Shown: positions 7,088 through 13,753 of the stretch, one piece after another
Position numbering within the stretch: the first letter of the stretch is position 1
Layout: every line of letters begins with the position of its first letter
Origin: Maricaulis sp963976135
Lineage (GTDB): Bacteria > Pseudomonadota > Alphaproteobacteria > Caulobacterales > Maricaulaceae
NCBI RefSeq assembly: GCF_963976135.1
Contig: NZ_CAXBKN010000065.1
Location: 1-17,364, forward strand
Direction: 5' to 3'
DNA length: 17,364 bases
Position numbers and translations under genes: made by a program
Notes under the pieces: generated by a model
Database searches by the model: none
What the model saw: only the letters and a program-made list of their open reading frames with translations
What the model was told of the DNA's origin: nothing

Positions 7088-7708
7088 TCAGTCGGCATGC
7101 GCCAGGAATTCGGCACGGCTGACGCGACCATCGCTATCCGCGTCCATCTCGTCGAACACCTCATCGACGCCGCTCCGGGCCCCCGCCTCGGCATCACTGA
7201 GCACGCGCTCGATATAACGCGGGTCAAGCAGGGTTTCCTGCGCCGCCGGACCAAATTCGGCCATTGCCTCGGTGATCGAGGCCATCGCCTCACTGCGCAG
7301 GCCCTCGCCGAGCCGTCCGTCATCGGTCAGGCCGGCGAGATGATAGAGATCGACGCGGTTGAAATAGCCGTCGGCGTCGGCATCGACCCGGGCAAATTGC
7401 TGTTCCGGGTCGTCGCGGTCAGCGGTGGCGGTCTGAACCGGCATGATCGCCGTGACTGCGGTCAGCGCAAGGGTGGCCGCCAGGGCAGCTGGAATTGTCA
7501 TCATCATGGGTAACTCCGTGAGCTTGAAGGGCAAACGGGCCCAGGGGCGCCGGACGGGACGCACGGGATAGGCTTCCACGAATTGCCGCACGGCTTCACT
7601 GGCGGTGATGCCACGTTCACGGCAGGCCGCCATGAAGGCCTGCTTGGCGGTATGGCCGAGCCGGACTTCCAGTGATTCAGAACGTTTCTCGTGGCGGTCT
7701 GTCATCAT
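7088..7708 (-). CDS. ribbon-helix-helix-like domain + membrane segment + two EF-hands
   Basis: A 206-residue protein joining parts not normally found together. Residues 8-48 look like a ribbon-helix-helix DNA-binding or antitoxin-type domain: a short strand (SESLEVRL), a helix (AKQAFMAACRERG), then ITASEAVRQFVEAY. An Arg/Pro-rich linker (50-58) leads to a hydrophobic segment (about 68-96) ending in TATA before Asp97. The C-terminal part holds EF-hand loops at 109-120 (Asp109, Asp111, Asp113, Gly114, with Asp rather than Glu at position 12) and 189-200 (Asp189, Asp191, Asp193, Glu200). The positive linker would keep the N-terminus in the cytoplasm and the calcium loops in the periplasm. However, an ATG at codon 68 has an excellent ribosome binding site and makes the hydrophobic segment a normal signal peptide, so a 139-residue exported EF-hand protein may be the main or a second product. 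It is divergent from sodC. The domain calls are from motif reading only. Confidence 0.8.
   Translation of the reverse strand: MMTDRHEKRSESLEVRLGHTAKQAFMAACRERGITASEAVRQFVEAYPVRPVRRPWARLPFKLTELPMMMTIPAALAATLALTAVTAIMPVQTATADRDDPEQQFARVDADADGYFNRVDLYHLAGLTDDGRLGEGLRSEAMASITEAMAEFGPAAQETLLDPRYIERVLSDAEAGARSGVDEVFDEMDADSDGRVSRAEFLAHAD
7505..7517 (-). promoter_or_regulatory. internal ribosome binding site and start inside the RHH/EF-hand gene
   Basis: On the minus strand GGAG (7517-7514) lies exactly 6 bases before ATG (7507-7505), which begins three consecutive in-frame ATG codons. This is a better site than the one for the full-length start at 7708, where only AGGGA about 11 bases away is seen. 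Initiation here would make a 139-residue protein with an n-region, hydrophobic core and an AxA-type cleavage site. Confidence 0.6.
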
Positions 7709-7977
7709 GCGTCACGCTTTCCCTGTTGCAGGGCCGGCGCGTCGGCCCGGCCCGAACCCGAACGGATTTCCCGCGCCATGAAAACAAATCCCGCGTCCCG
7801 ATGCACGCAAAACCGTGTCCGGACAGCGTTAAATCGCCGAAAGGATTACGTTTAATTCCCACACGCTCCTCGCAGGGCCCGCGCGATGCGCAGACCGGAT
7901 CGCGCACTGAACTGGCCGGACGCGGCCATCGGGCGTAAAAGCTGAGGCCCAACTGTCTGCCCCCCATGGAGACCATC
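7709..7977. other. divergent spacer between the EF-hand gene and sodC
   Basis: This 269-base region should carry two divergent promoters. A weak match to the Caulobacter-type housekeeping promoter points towards sodC: CGGACGC (7917-7923), 10 bases, then CGTAAAAG (7934-7941), 36 bases before the sodC start. Two similar AT-rich words, CGTTAAAT and CGTTTAAT, lie in direct orientation around 7828-7855. A 25-codon open frame starting at 7778 has no ribosome binding site and is not called. No operator is certain. Confidence 0.35.
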
Positions 7978-8538
7978 ATGTTGTCACGCATCCTGCCCTT
8001 GACCGCCCTTCTCCTGCTGCCCGCCGCGGCCTGCGCCCAGGGCGAGCCCGCCGAACAGCCGCACACCATCGCTGCCGCCAGCGGCGCGCTGATCATCCGC
8101 GATCGCAGCCCCGCCGGCACGGTGAGCCTGCATCAGGGGCCCGAAGGTGTCGTCATCCGCATCGAGGCCGATGGCCTGCCCGAAGACGCGCGCAGTCAGT
8201 GGCATGGCGCGCATCTGCACAGCATTGGCGATTGCTCGTCGGAGGACTTCACCTCTTCGGCCGGCCATATCAACCCGTCGGGACGCCAGCACGGCCTGCT
8301 CAACGCGCAAGGCCCCGACAATGCCGACCTGCCCAATCTCTGGGTCGATGCGGATGGCTCGATCCGCGCCGAGCTCTACACCACGCGCGTCAGCCTGCAC
8401 AGCAGCGACACCGCGCCCGCCCTGCTCGACGAAGACGGTTCGGCCCTGGTCATCCATGCCGGCAGCGACGATCAGGTGAGCCAGCCCATCGGCGGCGCCG
8501 GCGCGCGCATCGCCTGTGCGGTGATCACCGCGCCCTAG
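7978..8538 (+). CDS. sodC: Cu-Zn superoxide dismutase, exported
   Basis: SodC converts superoxide to oxygen and hydrogen peroxide in the envelope. The 186-residue precursor has a signal peptide ending near AAACAQ; Cys19 could be a weak lipobox or part of an ACA signal peptidase I site. Copper ligands are His79 and His81 in GAHLHSIGDC, the bridging His97 in AGHINP, and His160 in VIHAG. Zinc ligands seen are His97, His105 and Asp117 (in ADLPNL); the position of the remaining zinc histidine, three residues before Asp117, holds Asp114. The disulfide cysteines Cys86 and Cys180 and the active-site Arg177 are present. The start at 7978 is chosen because GGAG lies 6 bases upstream; an ATG at 7966 lacks a site. 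A small hairpin separates it from the next, probably co-transcribed, gene. Confidence 0.93.
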   Translation: MLSRILPLTALLLLPAAACAQGEPAEQPHTIAAASGALIIRDRSPAGTVSLHQGPEGVVIRIEADGLPEDARSQWHGAHLHSIGDCSSEDFTSSAGHINPSGRQHGLLNAQGPDNADLPNLWVDADGSIRAELYTTRVSLHSSDTAPALLDEDGSALVIHAGSDDQVSQPIGGAGARIACAVITAP

Positions 8539-8539
8539 C

Positions 8540-8561
8540 GTGCGGCGGGAAAACACCGCAC
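8540..8561 (+). terminator. small hairpin after sodC
   Basis: GTGCGG (8540-8545) and CCGCAC (8556-8561) form a perfect 6 bp stem with a 10-base loop, starting one base after the sodC stop. No T-tract follows, so it is at most a partial terminator or an RNA-stability element between sodC and the next gene. Confidence 0.3.
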
Positions 8562-8594
8562 ACTGGCCGTCTGTTCAAATCGGGGGAAATCATC

Positions 8595-9068
8595 ATGTAC
8601 AAAACTGTCTGCCTGGGCACAGCCCTGCTGGCGCTGGCCGCCGCGCCCGCCCTGGCCGATGAGGCCTGGGTCACCGAGCTCGGCCCGGTCATCTATGAAG
8701 ATGAAATCGGCCAATATGCCGTTTTCCTGCACTATGACGGCCCGGTCGCACACCGCACCTATATCCGCGGCCTCGCCGGAAATTTCGACAATCGCGGCCA
8801 TTTCACCGGCTATTGGACCGAGCCGGAAAACGCGGGATCACGGACGCCAGCCTGCGATGTCGCGGTGGCCGACGAGAACGGGGCGATCACCCATCACTGG
8901 GGCCGCGTCGAGATCGATTTCCTGCAGCCCGGCTTTCCGGGCGAATGGGATGCGCTGATCGGCAATTGCCATGAAGCACCGTCGCGCAGCTGGAATGGCC
9001 GCCTCGATGACAGTTTCGACTATAGCGGTTTTGGCCCGCAGCAAGCTCCGTCGCCAAAGGGGCGCTGA
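8595..9068 (+). CDS. unrecognised small exported protein
   Basis: I do not recognise this 157-residue protein. It starts with a clear signal peptide (MYKTV, hydrophobic core to about 20, cleavage after ALA at residue 21), so the mature form of about 136 residues should be periplasmic or secreted. It is rich in Trp, Tyr and Gly, and has two mature cysteines (Cys87 and Cys125) that could form a disulfide. This suggests a small beta-rich fold, but no named domain is visible. The start at 8595 is supported by GGGGGA about 7 bases upstream; the same frame is open back to 8199, but that part overlaps sodC and is not coding. It follows sodC by 56 bases on the same strand, so it may be co-transcribed. 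It converges on the membrane-bound regulator. Confidence 0.8.
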   Translation: MYKTVCLGTALLALAAAPALADEAWVTELGPVIYEDEIGQYAVFLHYDGPVAHRTYIRGLAGNFDNRGHFTGYWTEPENAGSRTPACDVAVADENGAITHHWGRVEIDFLQPGFPGEWDALIGNCHEAPSRSWNGRLDDSFDYSGFGPQQAPSPKGR

Positions 9069-9102
9069 TCGGGGCCCAGAGCGGGTTCTGGCGCCGGTCC
9101 TG

Positions 9103-9675
9103 TCAGCGATCCGTCTCTCTCAGGACCATCGACTCGCCGGCCGGGGTGGCATCCACGGTCAGGACCTGGAATTCGCGCTCGATCACACGCGTGCCAAACA
9201 CGGCGAACAGCGCGCCTGCGATCACCGCCGCGGCACAGAAGCCGGCGATGAAACTGCCGCGGTCGAGACCGGCAAGCAGATCGCCGATCGAGACCGATGG
9301 CCGCGCCCGCGCGGGCAATCCGGCCAATGCGGCCGGCGATGGATCAATGGCCAGCCGGTAGCCGACACGCGGCAGGGTGAGGATCAGGTCGGACCGGCCA
9401 AGCAGGCGCCGCAGACGCGAGATGGCCTGGTTGAGCGCCTCGTCCGATCCATCCTCATCCCACACCGTTTCAAGGAATTCATCGCGCGTTACCGGCGCGC
9501 CGCCGCGGCGCACCAGCAGGTCGAGCACGCCGGCCAGGCGCGGTTCGAGCCGATGGCTGCGCCCGCCGATTTCCAGCACGCCATTGCGCAGGTCGCAGAC
9601 CGCCTCGCCGATCTGCACGGTCGATACAGCAGCGGAGCGGCGCGTTGAAACGGAGCTGGACATATTCATCATCAT
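9103..9675 (-). CDS. membrane-anchored winged-helix transcriptional regulator (CadC/ToxR-like)
   Basis: A 190-residue one-component regulator. Residues about 20-110 form an OmpR/PhoB-type winged-helix DNA-binding domain, with the typical recognition region (EALNQAISRLRRLLG, 79-93) and C-terminal hairpin LPRVGYRL (101-108). A linker leads to one transmembrane segment (about 141-161) and a tail of only some 29 residues on the far side. CadC and ToxR have the same order but much larger periplasmic sensor domains, so this one probably senses through a partner protein or the membrane itself. Several ATG codons cluster at the start; GAGAG abuts the first (9675) and is better spaced for the third (9669), so the start is uncertain by a few codons. 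It is divergent from the serine hydrolase gene across 83 bases and is likely to control it, itself, or both; that link is inference. Confidence 0.9.
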   Translation of the reverse strand: MMMNMSSSVSTRRSAAVSTVQIGEAVCDLRNGVLEIGGRSHRLEPRLAGVLDLLVRRGGAPVTRDEFLETVWDEDGSDEALNQAISRLRRLLGRSDLILTLPRVGYRLAIDPSPAALAGLPARARPSVSIGDLLAGLDRGSFIAGFCAAAVIAGALFAVFGTRVIEREFQVLTVDATPAGESMVLRETDR

Positions 9676-9679
9676 CTCT

Positions 9680-9693
9680 CGAAAATGTTTTCG
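9680..9693. promoter_or_regulatory. candidate operator palindrome in the regulator-hydrolase spacer
   Basis: CGAAAA (9680-9685) and TTTTCG (9688-9693) are perfect inverse arms around a 2-base centre, 4 bases upstream of the regulator's first ATG and 65 bases upstream of the hydrolase start. The placement in an 83-base divergent spacer beside a DNA-binding protein gene suggests an operator or autoregulatory site. No consensus for this regulator is known to me, so this is inference. Confidence 0.35.
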
Positions 9694-9758
9694 TCAGGAC
9701 AGGATAGCAGGGTTTTCCTAGGCCTCACCTTCTAGCACAAGACAGGAAGGCCCTGCCC

Positions 9759-11201
9759 ATGAAAGCTTTTTCATCTCCCCTGGCGATAGCGCGCTTCGCC
9801 CTCACCCTGGCGGTCGCAACCCCGCTCATGCTTCCCGCCGCGACGGCCCAGCCCGAAGCGGCACTGGAGGCGCGGCTCGATGCCCGTTTCGACGAGCTGG
9901 CGCAGGCCGGCTTCACCGGCTTTGCCGCCATCGCCCGCGATGGCGAGATCATTTTCGCGCGCGGGGCCGGTTTCGCCGATCCCGCCACCCGCCGCCCCTT
10001 CACCCTCGACACCCAGGTCGACATCCTCTCGATCACCAAGAGTTTTACCGGCATGGCGATTGCCAGCCTGGTCGATGCCGGCCGCCTCTCGCCCGATGCG
10101 ACCCTGGCCGATTTCTTCCCTGACGTGCCCGGTGACAAGGCCGCGATCACGGTGCAGCAATTGCTCACCCACACGGCGGGACTGCCCGATGCGGTCGGTG
10201 ATGACTTCTCGGACGAGGGCTGGGACAGCGTCCGCGAGAAGGGCTTCGCCGCCGAGCTCCTGCATGCACCGGGCTCGGCCTATCGCTATTCCAATCTCGG
10301 CTTCAGCTTTCTCGCCGCCATCATCGAAAGCGTGACCGGGCGCACCTATGAGGATTATCTCGTCAATGATCTCCTGGTGCCGGCCGGGATTGAACAGACC
10401 GGCTATCTGTCGGTCTATGACGACGCGCTGGCAGCCCGCAGCAGTCGGGGCGAACCGGTAATCGACGCCTCCTGGGGCGGGCATGCACCGAACTGGAATC
10501 TGATCGGCAATGGCGGTCTGGTCTCGACACCACGCGATATGATCGCCTGGGAACACGCCTATCAGAATGCGACCATTGTCTCGCCGGCCGCGCGCGACCT
10601 GGCGCATGCGCCGCTGGTCCGCGAAGGCGAAGGCGCGCCGTCCTTTTATGGCTATGGCCTCGTGGTCGAGGACGATCCGCAATTTGGCCGCATCTACTGG
10701 CATAATGGCGGCAATCGCTCCTTCAACTCACATTGGCGCGTGCTGGCCGACCAGGGCTATCAGCTGTTCGCCACCACCAATCAGCGCAGCGTCTCTGCCG
10801 ACCGGGCCATCGAAGCGCTGGTCGCGGCACTGATGGACCAGGAGTTCGAGGTGCAGCGTCCGCGCCAGGTACTCGCCGATCCCGCCGCCCTGCCGGACAC
10901 CGCCGGCGGACGCGCCGCCGCCGAATTCCTCGCCATGATCGCCAGCGATGATGAGGCTGTCTGGCGCGACTATGTCCTCAACCGGATGAGCGATGACATG
11001 CGTGCCGTCGCCCCCATGGAGGGACATCTGGAAATGATGCGCCAGGTGCACCAGGATTTCGGTGATGCAGCGCTCGTTGCCGTGCTCGAGAGCCAGGACA
11101 TGATCGAGCTGCACCTACGCGATCCGCAGACCGGTGAAACCATTCCGGTCGTCATCGAATACGCGGCAGACGGGTCGGTCACCGGCCTGCTGCTCGGCTA
11201 G
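9759..11201 (+). CDS. exported beta-lactamase-fold serine hydrolase
   Basis: A 480-residue member of the beta-lactamase/penicillin-binding-protein-like serine hydrolases (Pfam Beta-lactamase, class C-like group), which includes carboxypeptidases, esterases and class C enzymes. A signal peptide is followed by a cleavage site at about ATA/Q (30/31). The catalytic set is SITK (Ser91, Lys94) and YSN (Tyr177-Ser178-Asn179), with HNGG at 315-318 in the place of the KTG motif. The last 130 or so residues are an extension beyond the catalytic fold, with no motif I recognise. AGGAAGG 8 bases upstream supports the start. The substrate is unknown: a peptidoglycan, D-amino acid peptide or ester target is possible, and true beta-lactamase activity should not be assumed. 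It is divergent from the membrane-bound regulator. Its stop shares the tetranucleotide CTAG with the stop of the opposing DUF2269 gene. Confidence 0.92.
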   Translation: MKAFSSPLAIARFALTLAVATPLMLPAATAQPEAALEARLDARFDELAQAGFTGFAAIARDGEIIFARGAGFADPATRRPFTLDTQVDILSITKSFTGMAIASLVDAGRLSPDATLADFFPDVPGDKAAITVQQLLTHTAGLPDAVGDDFSDEGWDSVREKGFAAELLHAPGSAYRYSNLGFSFLAAIIESVTGRTYEDYLVNDLLVPAGIEQTGYLSVYDDALAARSSRGEPVIDASWGGHAPNWNLIGNGGLVSTPRDMIAWEHAYQNATIVSPAARDLAHAPLVREGEGAPSFYGYGLVVEDDPQFGRIYWHNGGNRSFNSHWRVLADQGYQLFATTNQRSVSADRAIEALVAALMDQEFEVQRPRQVLADPAALPDTAGGRAAAEFLAMIASDDEAVWRDYVLNRMSDDMRAVAPMEGHLEMMRQVHQDFGDAALVAVLESQDMIELHLRDPQTGETIPVVIEYAADGSVTGLLLG

Positions 11202-11671
11202 GTCCAGCCCGGCCGCGCCACCATCAGGCCAAAGATCGCAATCAATGCGATGAAGGCCGGCCAGCCGAGCACAAACCAGATCCGCATCAGGCGGTGCACG
11301 CGGTCGGGGACAGCCTCCCCGGCCGCAACCGCGGCCGCCATCAGCCGCCGCACTTCGATCTGGATCCACACCACCGGCAGCCAGCAGGCGCCGATGAAGA
11401 TGTAGAGCCCATAACTGATCAAGAGCCAGGGCGCCGTCAGCGGCCAGCCGGCCAGATGCGCCAGCGCCACTCCCGTCAGCGGCTGGGCGATGACGGCGGT
11501 GGTGGTAAACACCCAGTCGGCGAGCACGACATGTTTCGCCGCCAGGGCAAAGCCCGGTGCATCGCCGGAACGCCAGGCCATCAGCAGGAAAAAGGCGATC
11601 GCCGCACCGGAGCCGAACAACACGCCTGAGGAGAGGATATGGGCGGTCTTGGTGACCAAATAGAGCTCCAT
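11198..11671 (-). CDS. DUF2269 family integral membrane protein
   Basis: A 157-residue inner-membrane protein with four predicted transmembrane helices (about 9-32, 48-71, 79-104 and 130-152). Its sequence style (TKTAHILSSGVLFG near the start; RVHRLMRIWFVLGWPAF near 124-140) matches the DUF2269 family as I remember it; its function is unknown. Histidines at 11 and 47 and the conserved His126 could bind a cofactor, but this is speculation. The ATG overlaps the upstream gene's stop by one base (TGATG), with GAGG about 10 bases upstream, so it should be translated together with the SDR/DoxX-like protein. A shared membrane function is likely. Its stop overlaps that of the opposing serine hydrolase gene. 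Confidence 0.88.
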   Translation of the reverse strand: MELYLVTKTAHILSSGVLFGSGAAIAFFLLMAWRSGDAPGFALAAKHVVLADWVFTTTAVIAQPLTGVALAHLAGWPLTAPWLLISYGLYIFIGACWLPVVWIQIEVRRLMAAAVAAGEAVPDRVHRLMRIWFVLGWPAFIALIAIFGLMVARPGWT

Positions 11672-12966
11672 CAGCGCTCATCCTCGGTTGCCGCAATCAT
11701 CAGCGCCAGCGCCATCATCGGGAAGACTTTCAGAATCGGCCCGAGCGCGTCGGCCCACAGGCCGGGCAGGGTCAGGCTGAGCGCCAGGATATAGGCGAAA
11801 GTGCCGGCGATCATGACCGCCGCGATCCAGCGCACGCGCCATTTGGCAATCATCGCCGCGCCGACAGCGATGTCGAAGGCCGAGCCGAACCAGAGCAGGA
11901 AGGCCTGCATGGCGGGGCTGTAGCCCGCTGCCTGCAGCACGGAATAGGCGCTGTCGCTGGCAATCGTCAGCGAAAGAATGCCCGTCGCCAGCCAATAGAG
12001 ACCCAGCACCCAGCGCGCGACCGGGCGGGCAAAGCCGAGCCGGGCATGCCAGCGATCCTGCAGCCCGGCCGGGTCGCTGGCGAGATAGGCGTCGAAACCG
12101 CGCGGCGTCGCACCGGTCGCGTCGAGCCAGCCGGAGGGGTCGCCCTCCACGTCGTGATCGAGCTGTTGCAGCGCCGTCGTCCGCATCGAAGTGCGCACAC
12201 CCATCCAGCCCAGCAGATCACCAACGGCAAAGGCCGGCGCCGCGAGCCAGCGCGGCACATGCCAGATCCGCGTCTTCCCGAAACCAAGCCAGCGGCGATA
12301 GCCGCGCACCAGTTCATCCATGGTGACGCGCTGCGGCCCACCGACATCCCAGCACACCCGCGACGGCGCATCCGGCCGCAGCAGATCGCCGACCGCGGCG
12401 CCGAGATCCTCCACCGCGATGGGGCGAAACACCTGCTCGCCGCCGACCAGCGGCGTCAGCCAGGGAATACCGCACAGCGCCCGCACCAGCGCCGTGCCGC
12501 CATAGACATTGCGCGCAATCACCAGCGAAGGCCGCAGAATGACCCAGTCGAGATCGAGCGCGATCAATGCCGCCTCGCCATCCTGCTTGTCGCGGGCATA
12601 GGCCGAGCCGGAGGCCGCGTCCGCACCGACCGCGGATATATGGATCACCCGCCGCACACCGGCCTCGCGACAAGCCTGGAACAGGGCTGCGGCGCCATCG
12701 ACATGGGCGGCACGGCTGCTATCGCCGAGCCCGTCCTGCAACACGCCGACGCAATTGATCACCGCATCGATGCCGGCCAGCCGCGGCAACCAGTCGGCGG
12801 CGCTGTCATGGCGGAAATCGCAGGCGACCCAGTCAAGATCCGGCGCGCGGCGCTGCGCCGCATCAATCTGCCGGCCGGCGGCGATGATCGTATGGCCGCT
12901 GCTGTTCAGCCGTGCGGCCAGGTGCGATCCGATGAAGCCGGATGCCCCGGTGATGAGGATTTTCAT
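11671..12966 (-). CDS. SDR-family NAD(P)-binding protein fused to a DoxX-like membrane domain
   Basis: A 431-residue fusion. Residues 1 to about 300 are an extended/atypical short-chain dehydrogenase-like domain: the nucleotide-binding GASGFIG (7-13), and a YARDK (Tyr123, Lys127) that fits the YxxxK active site, with Ser111 nearby. The C-terminal part has four hydrophobic segments (about 317-337, 354-373, 378-398 and 405-426) resembling the DoxX-like family, so the enzyme domain would be tethered to the cytoplasmic side of the inner membrane. The substrate is unknown; relatives act in nucleotide-sugar, quinone or complex I-associated (NDUFA9-like) roles. The ATG at 12966 follows a purine-rich GAGGGGCGAG. 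It overlaps the DUF2269 gene downstream by one base and lies 42 bases after the exported unknown upstream, so the three probably form one transcript. Confidence 0.9.
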   Translation of the reverse strand: MKILITGASGFIGSHLAARLNSSGHTIIAAGRQIDAAQRRAPDLDWVACDFRHDSAADWLPRLAGIDAVINCVGVLQDGLGDSSRAAHVDGAAALFQACREAGVRRVIHISAVGADAASGSAYARDKQDGEAALIALDLDWVILRPSLVIARNVYGGTALVRALCGIPWLTPLVGGEQVFRPIAVEDLGAAVGDLLRPDAPSRVCWDVGGPQRVTMDELVRGYRRWLGFGKTRIWHVPRWLAAPAFAVGDLLGWMGVRTSMRTTALQQLDHDVEGDPSGWLDATGATPRGFDAYLASDPAGLQDRWHARLGFARPVARWVLGLYWLATGILSLTIASDSAYSVLQAAGYSPAMQAFLLWFGSAFDIAVGAAMIAKWRVRWIAAVMIAGTFAYILALSLTLPGLWADALGPILKVFPMMALALMIAATEDER

Positions 12967-13008
12967 GGCCGCTCGCCCCTCAGCCGCGGATGGTGTCCGC
13001 TACCGCCC

Positions 13009-13701
13009 CTATTGCGATTCGGCCTGCTGGCCTTCGCGGACCCGGGCCAGATTGGCATTCATATTATTGCTGATCGCCGTGCGCAAAGCCGGCCAGACAG
13101 CTTCGACCTTGAGCCATTCGGCGCCCGGCATCGGAGCGCTGTTGATGGCGGCATAATAGGCTGCATTGCCGTAGGAACAGGCCCACCAGGGTGAGGCCTG
13201 GCTGGTGAAGACTTCACCGGATTCGATCACGGCGGCGAGCGCCGCTTCCATGCGCGCCGTATCCGAATTCATCAAGGCCGTCACGGCCGGACCGGCCTGC
13301 TGGGATGAGGCGGTGACCACCGCAAGCGCCGTCGGATCAATGCAGCGCGAAGCGTCATAAATCGTCCGGGCACGCCCGAGGAAATAGGCATGAAGGGCGC
13401 GGTCCGGATCGCTCTCAACGGTCAGGCGTGCGACCTCGAACAGGAAGATCGGCGGATTGGTATCGCGCCGCTGCCATAATTGCTCGGCGATCACCGGCGC
13501 CCGGTCCGGCGCGCTGCCCTGCAAGGTCGCCAGGGTGACCAGAACATCACCCCAGGCCGCATCGCCGACGACAAATTGCGACTCGGTGCCCTCATCCATC
13601 ACCGACATGATCGCGGGATGGCGCATATTGTCGTCCGCGCCCTGCGCCCAGGCCGGCGTCGCCAGCAGGAAGCCGGCGAGGATCATCAATGGAATACGCA
13701 T
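13009..13701 (-). CDS. unrecognised exported protein
   Basis: I do not recognise this 230-residue protein. A clear signal peptide (MRIPLM, hydrophobic core, AWA/Q cleavage at about 19/20) predicts export. The mature protein looks mainly helical and contains two cysteines (Cys120 in SRCID and Cys175 in WWACSYG), which could form a disulfide. A Trp/Tyr-rich patch (171-183) is its most distinctive part. The start at 13701 is chosen because AGGAG lies exactly 6 bases upstream; an adjacent ATG at 13704 would leave only 3, and the longer frame to 13875 would overlap ssb. It follows ssb by 52 bases with no visible terminator and precedes the SDR/DoxX gene by 42, so it may be in an ssb-led operon. 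Confidence 0.82.
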   Translation of the reverse strand: MRIPLMILAGFLLATPAWAQGADDNMRHPAIMSVMDEGTESQFVVGDAAWGDVLVTLATLQGSAPDRAPVIAEQLWQRRDTNPPIFLFEVARLTVESDPDRALHAYFLGRARTIYDASRCIDPTALAVVTASSQQAGPAVTALMNSDTARMEAALAAVIESGEVFTSQASPWWACSYGNAAYYAAINSAPMPGAEWLKVEAVWPALRTAISNNMNANLARVREGQQAESQ

Positions 13702-13753
13702 CATCAGCTCCTCTGTCCCGCGACGGCCCTCTGACTGGCTGGAACGGGTCCGG

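Noticed and set aside
7778..7855. A 25-codon + strand small open frame upstream of sodC
   Set aside because: No Shine-Dalgarno sequence, no hydrophobic or conserved character, and the length is expected by chance.
8199..8594. N-terminal extension of the exported unknown into sodC
   Set aside because: It overlaps sodC in another frame and is Arg/Pro/His-rich; the signal peptide and ribosome binding site place the start at 8595.
9076..9091. CCAGA/TCTGG hairpin between the exported unknown and the membrane regulator as a terminator
   Set aside because: The stem is only 5 bp and there is no T-tract on either strand.
12046..13194. A 382-codon + strand frame opposite the SDR/DoxX gene
   Set aside because: It has low-complexity Arg/Pro/His composition and no ribosome binding site, and the other strand has a clear domain structure.
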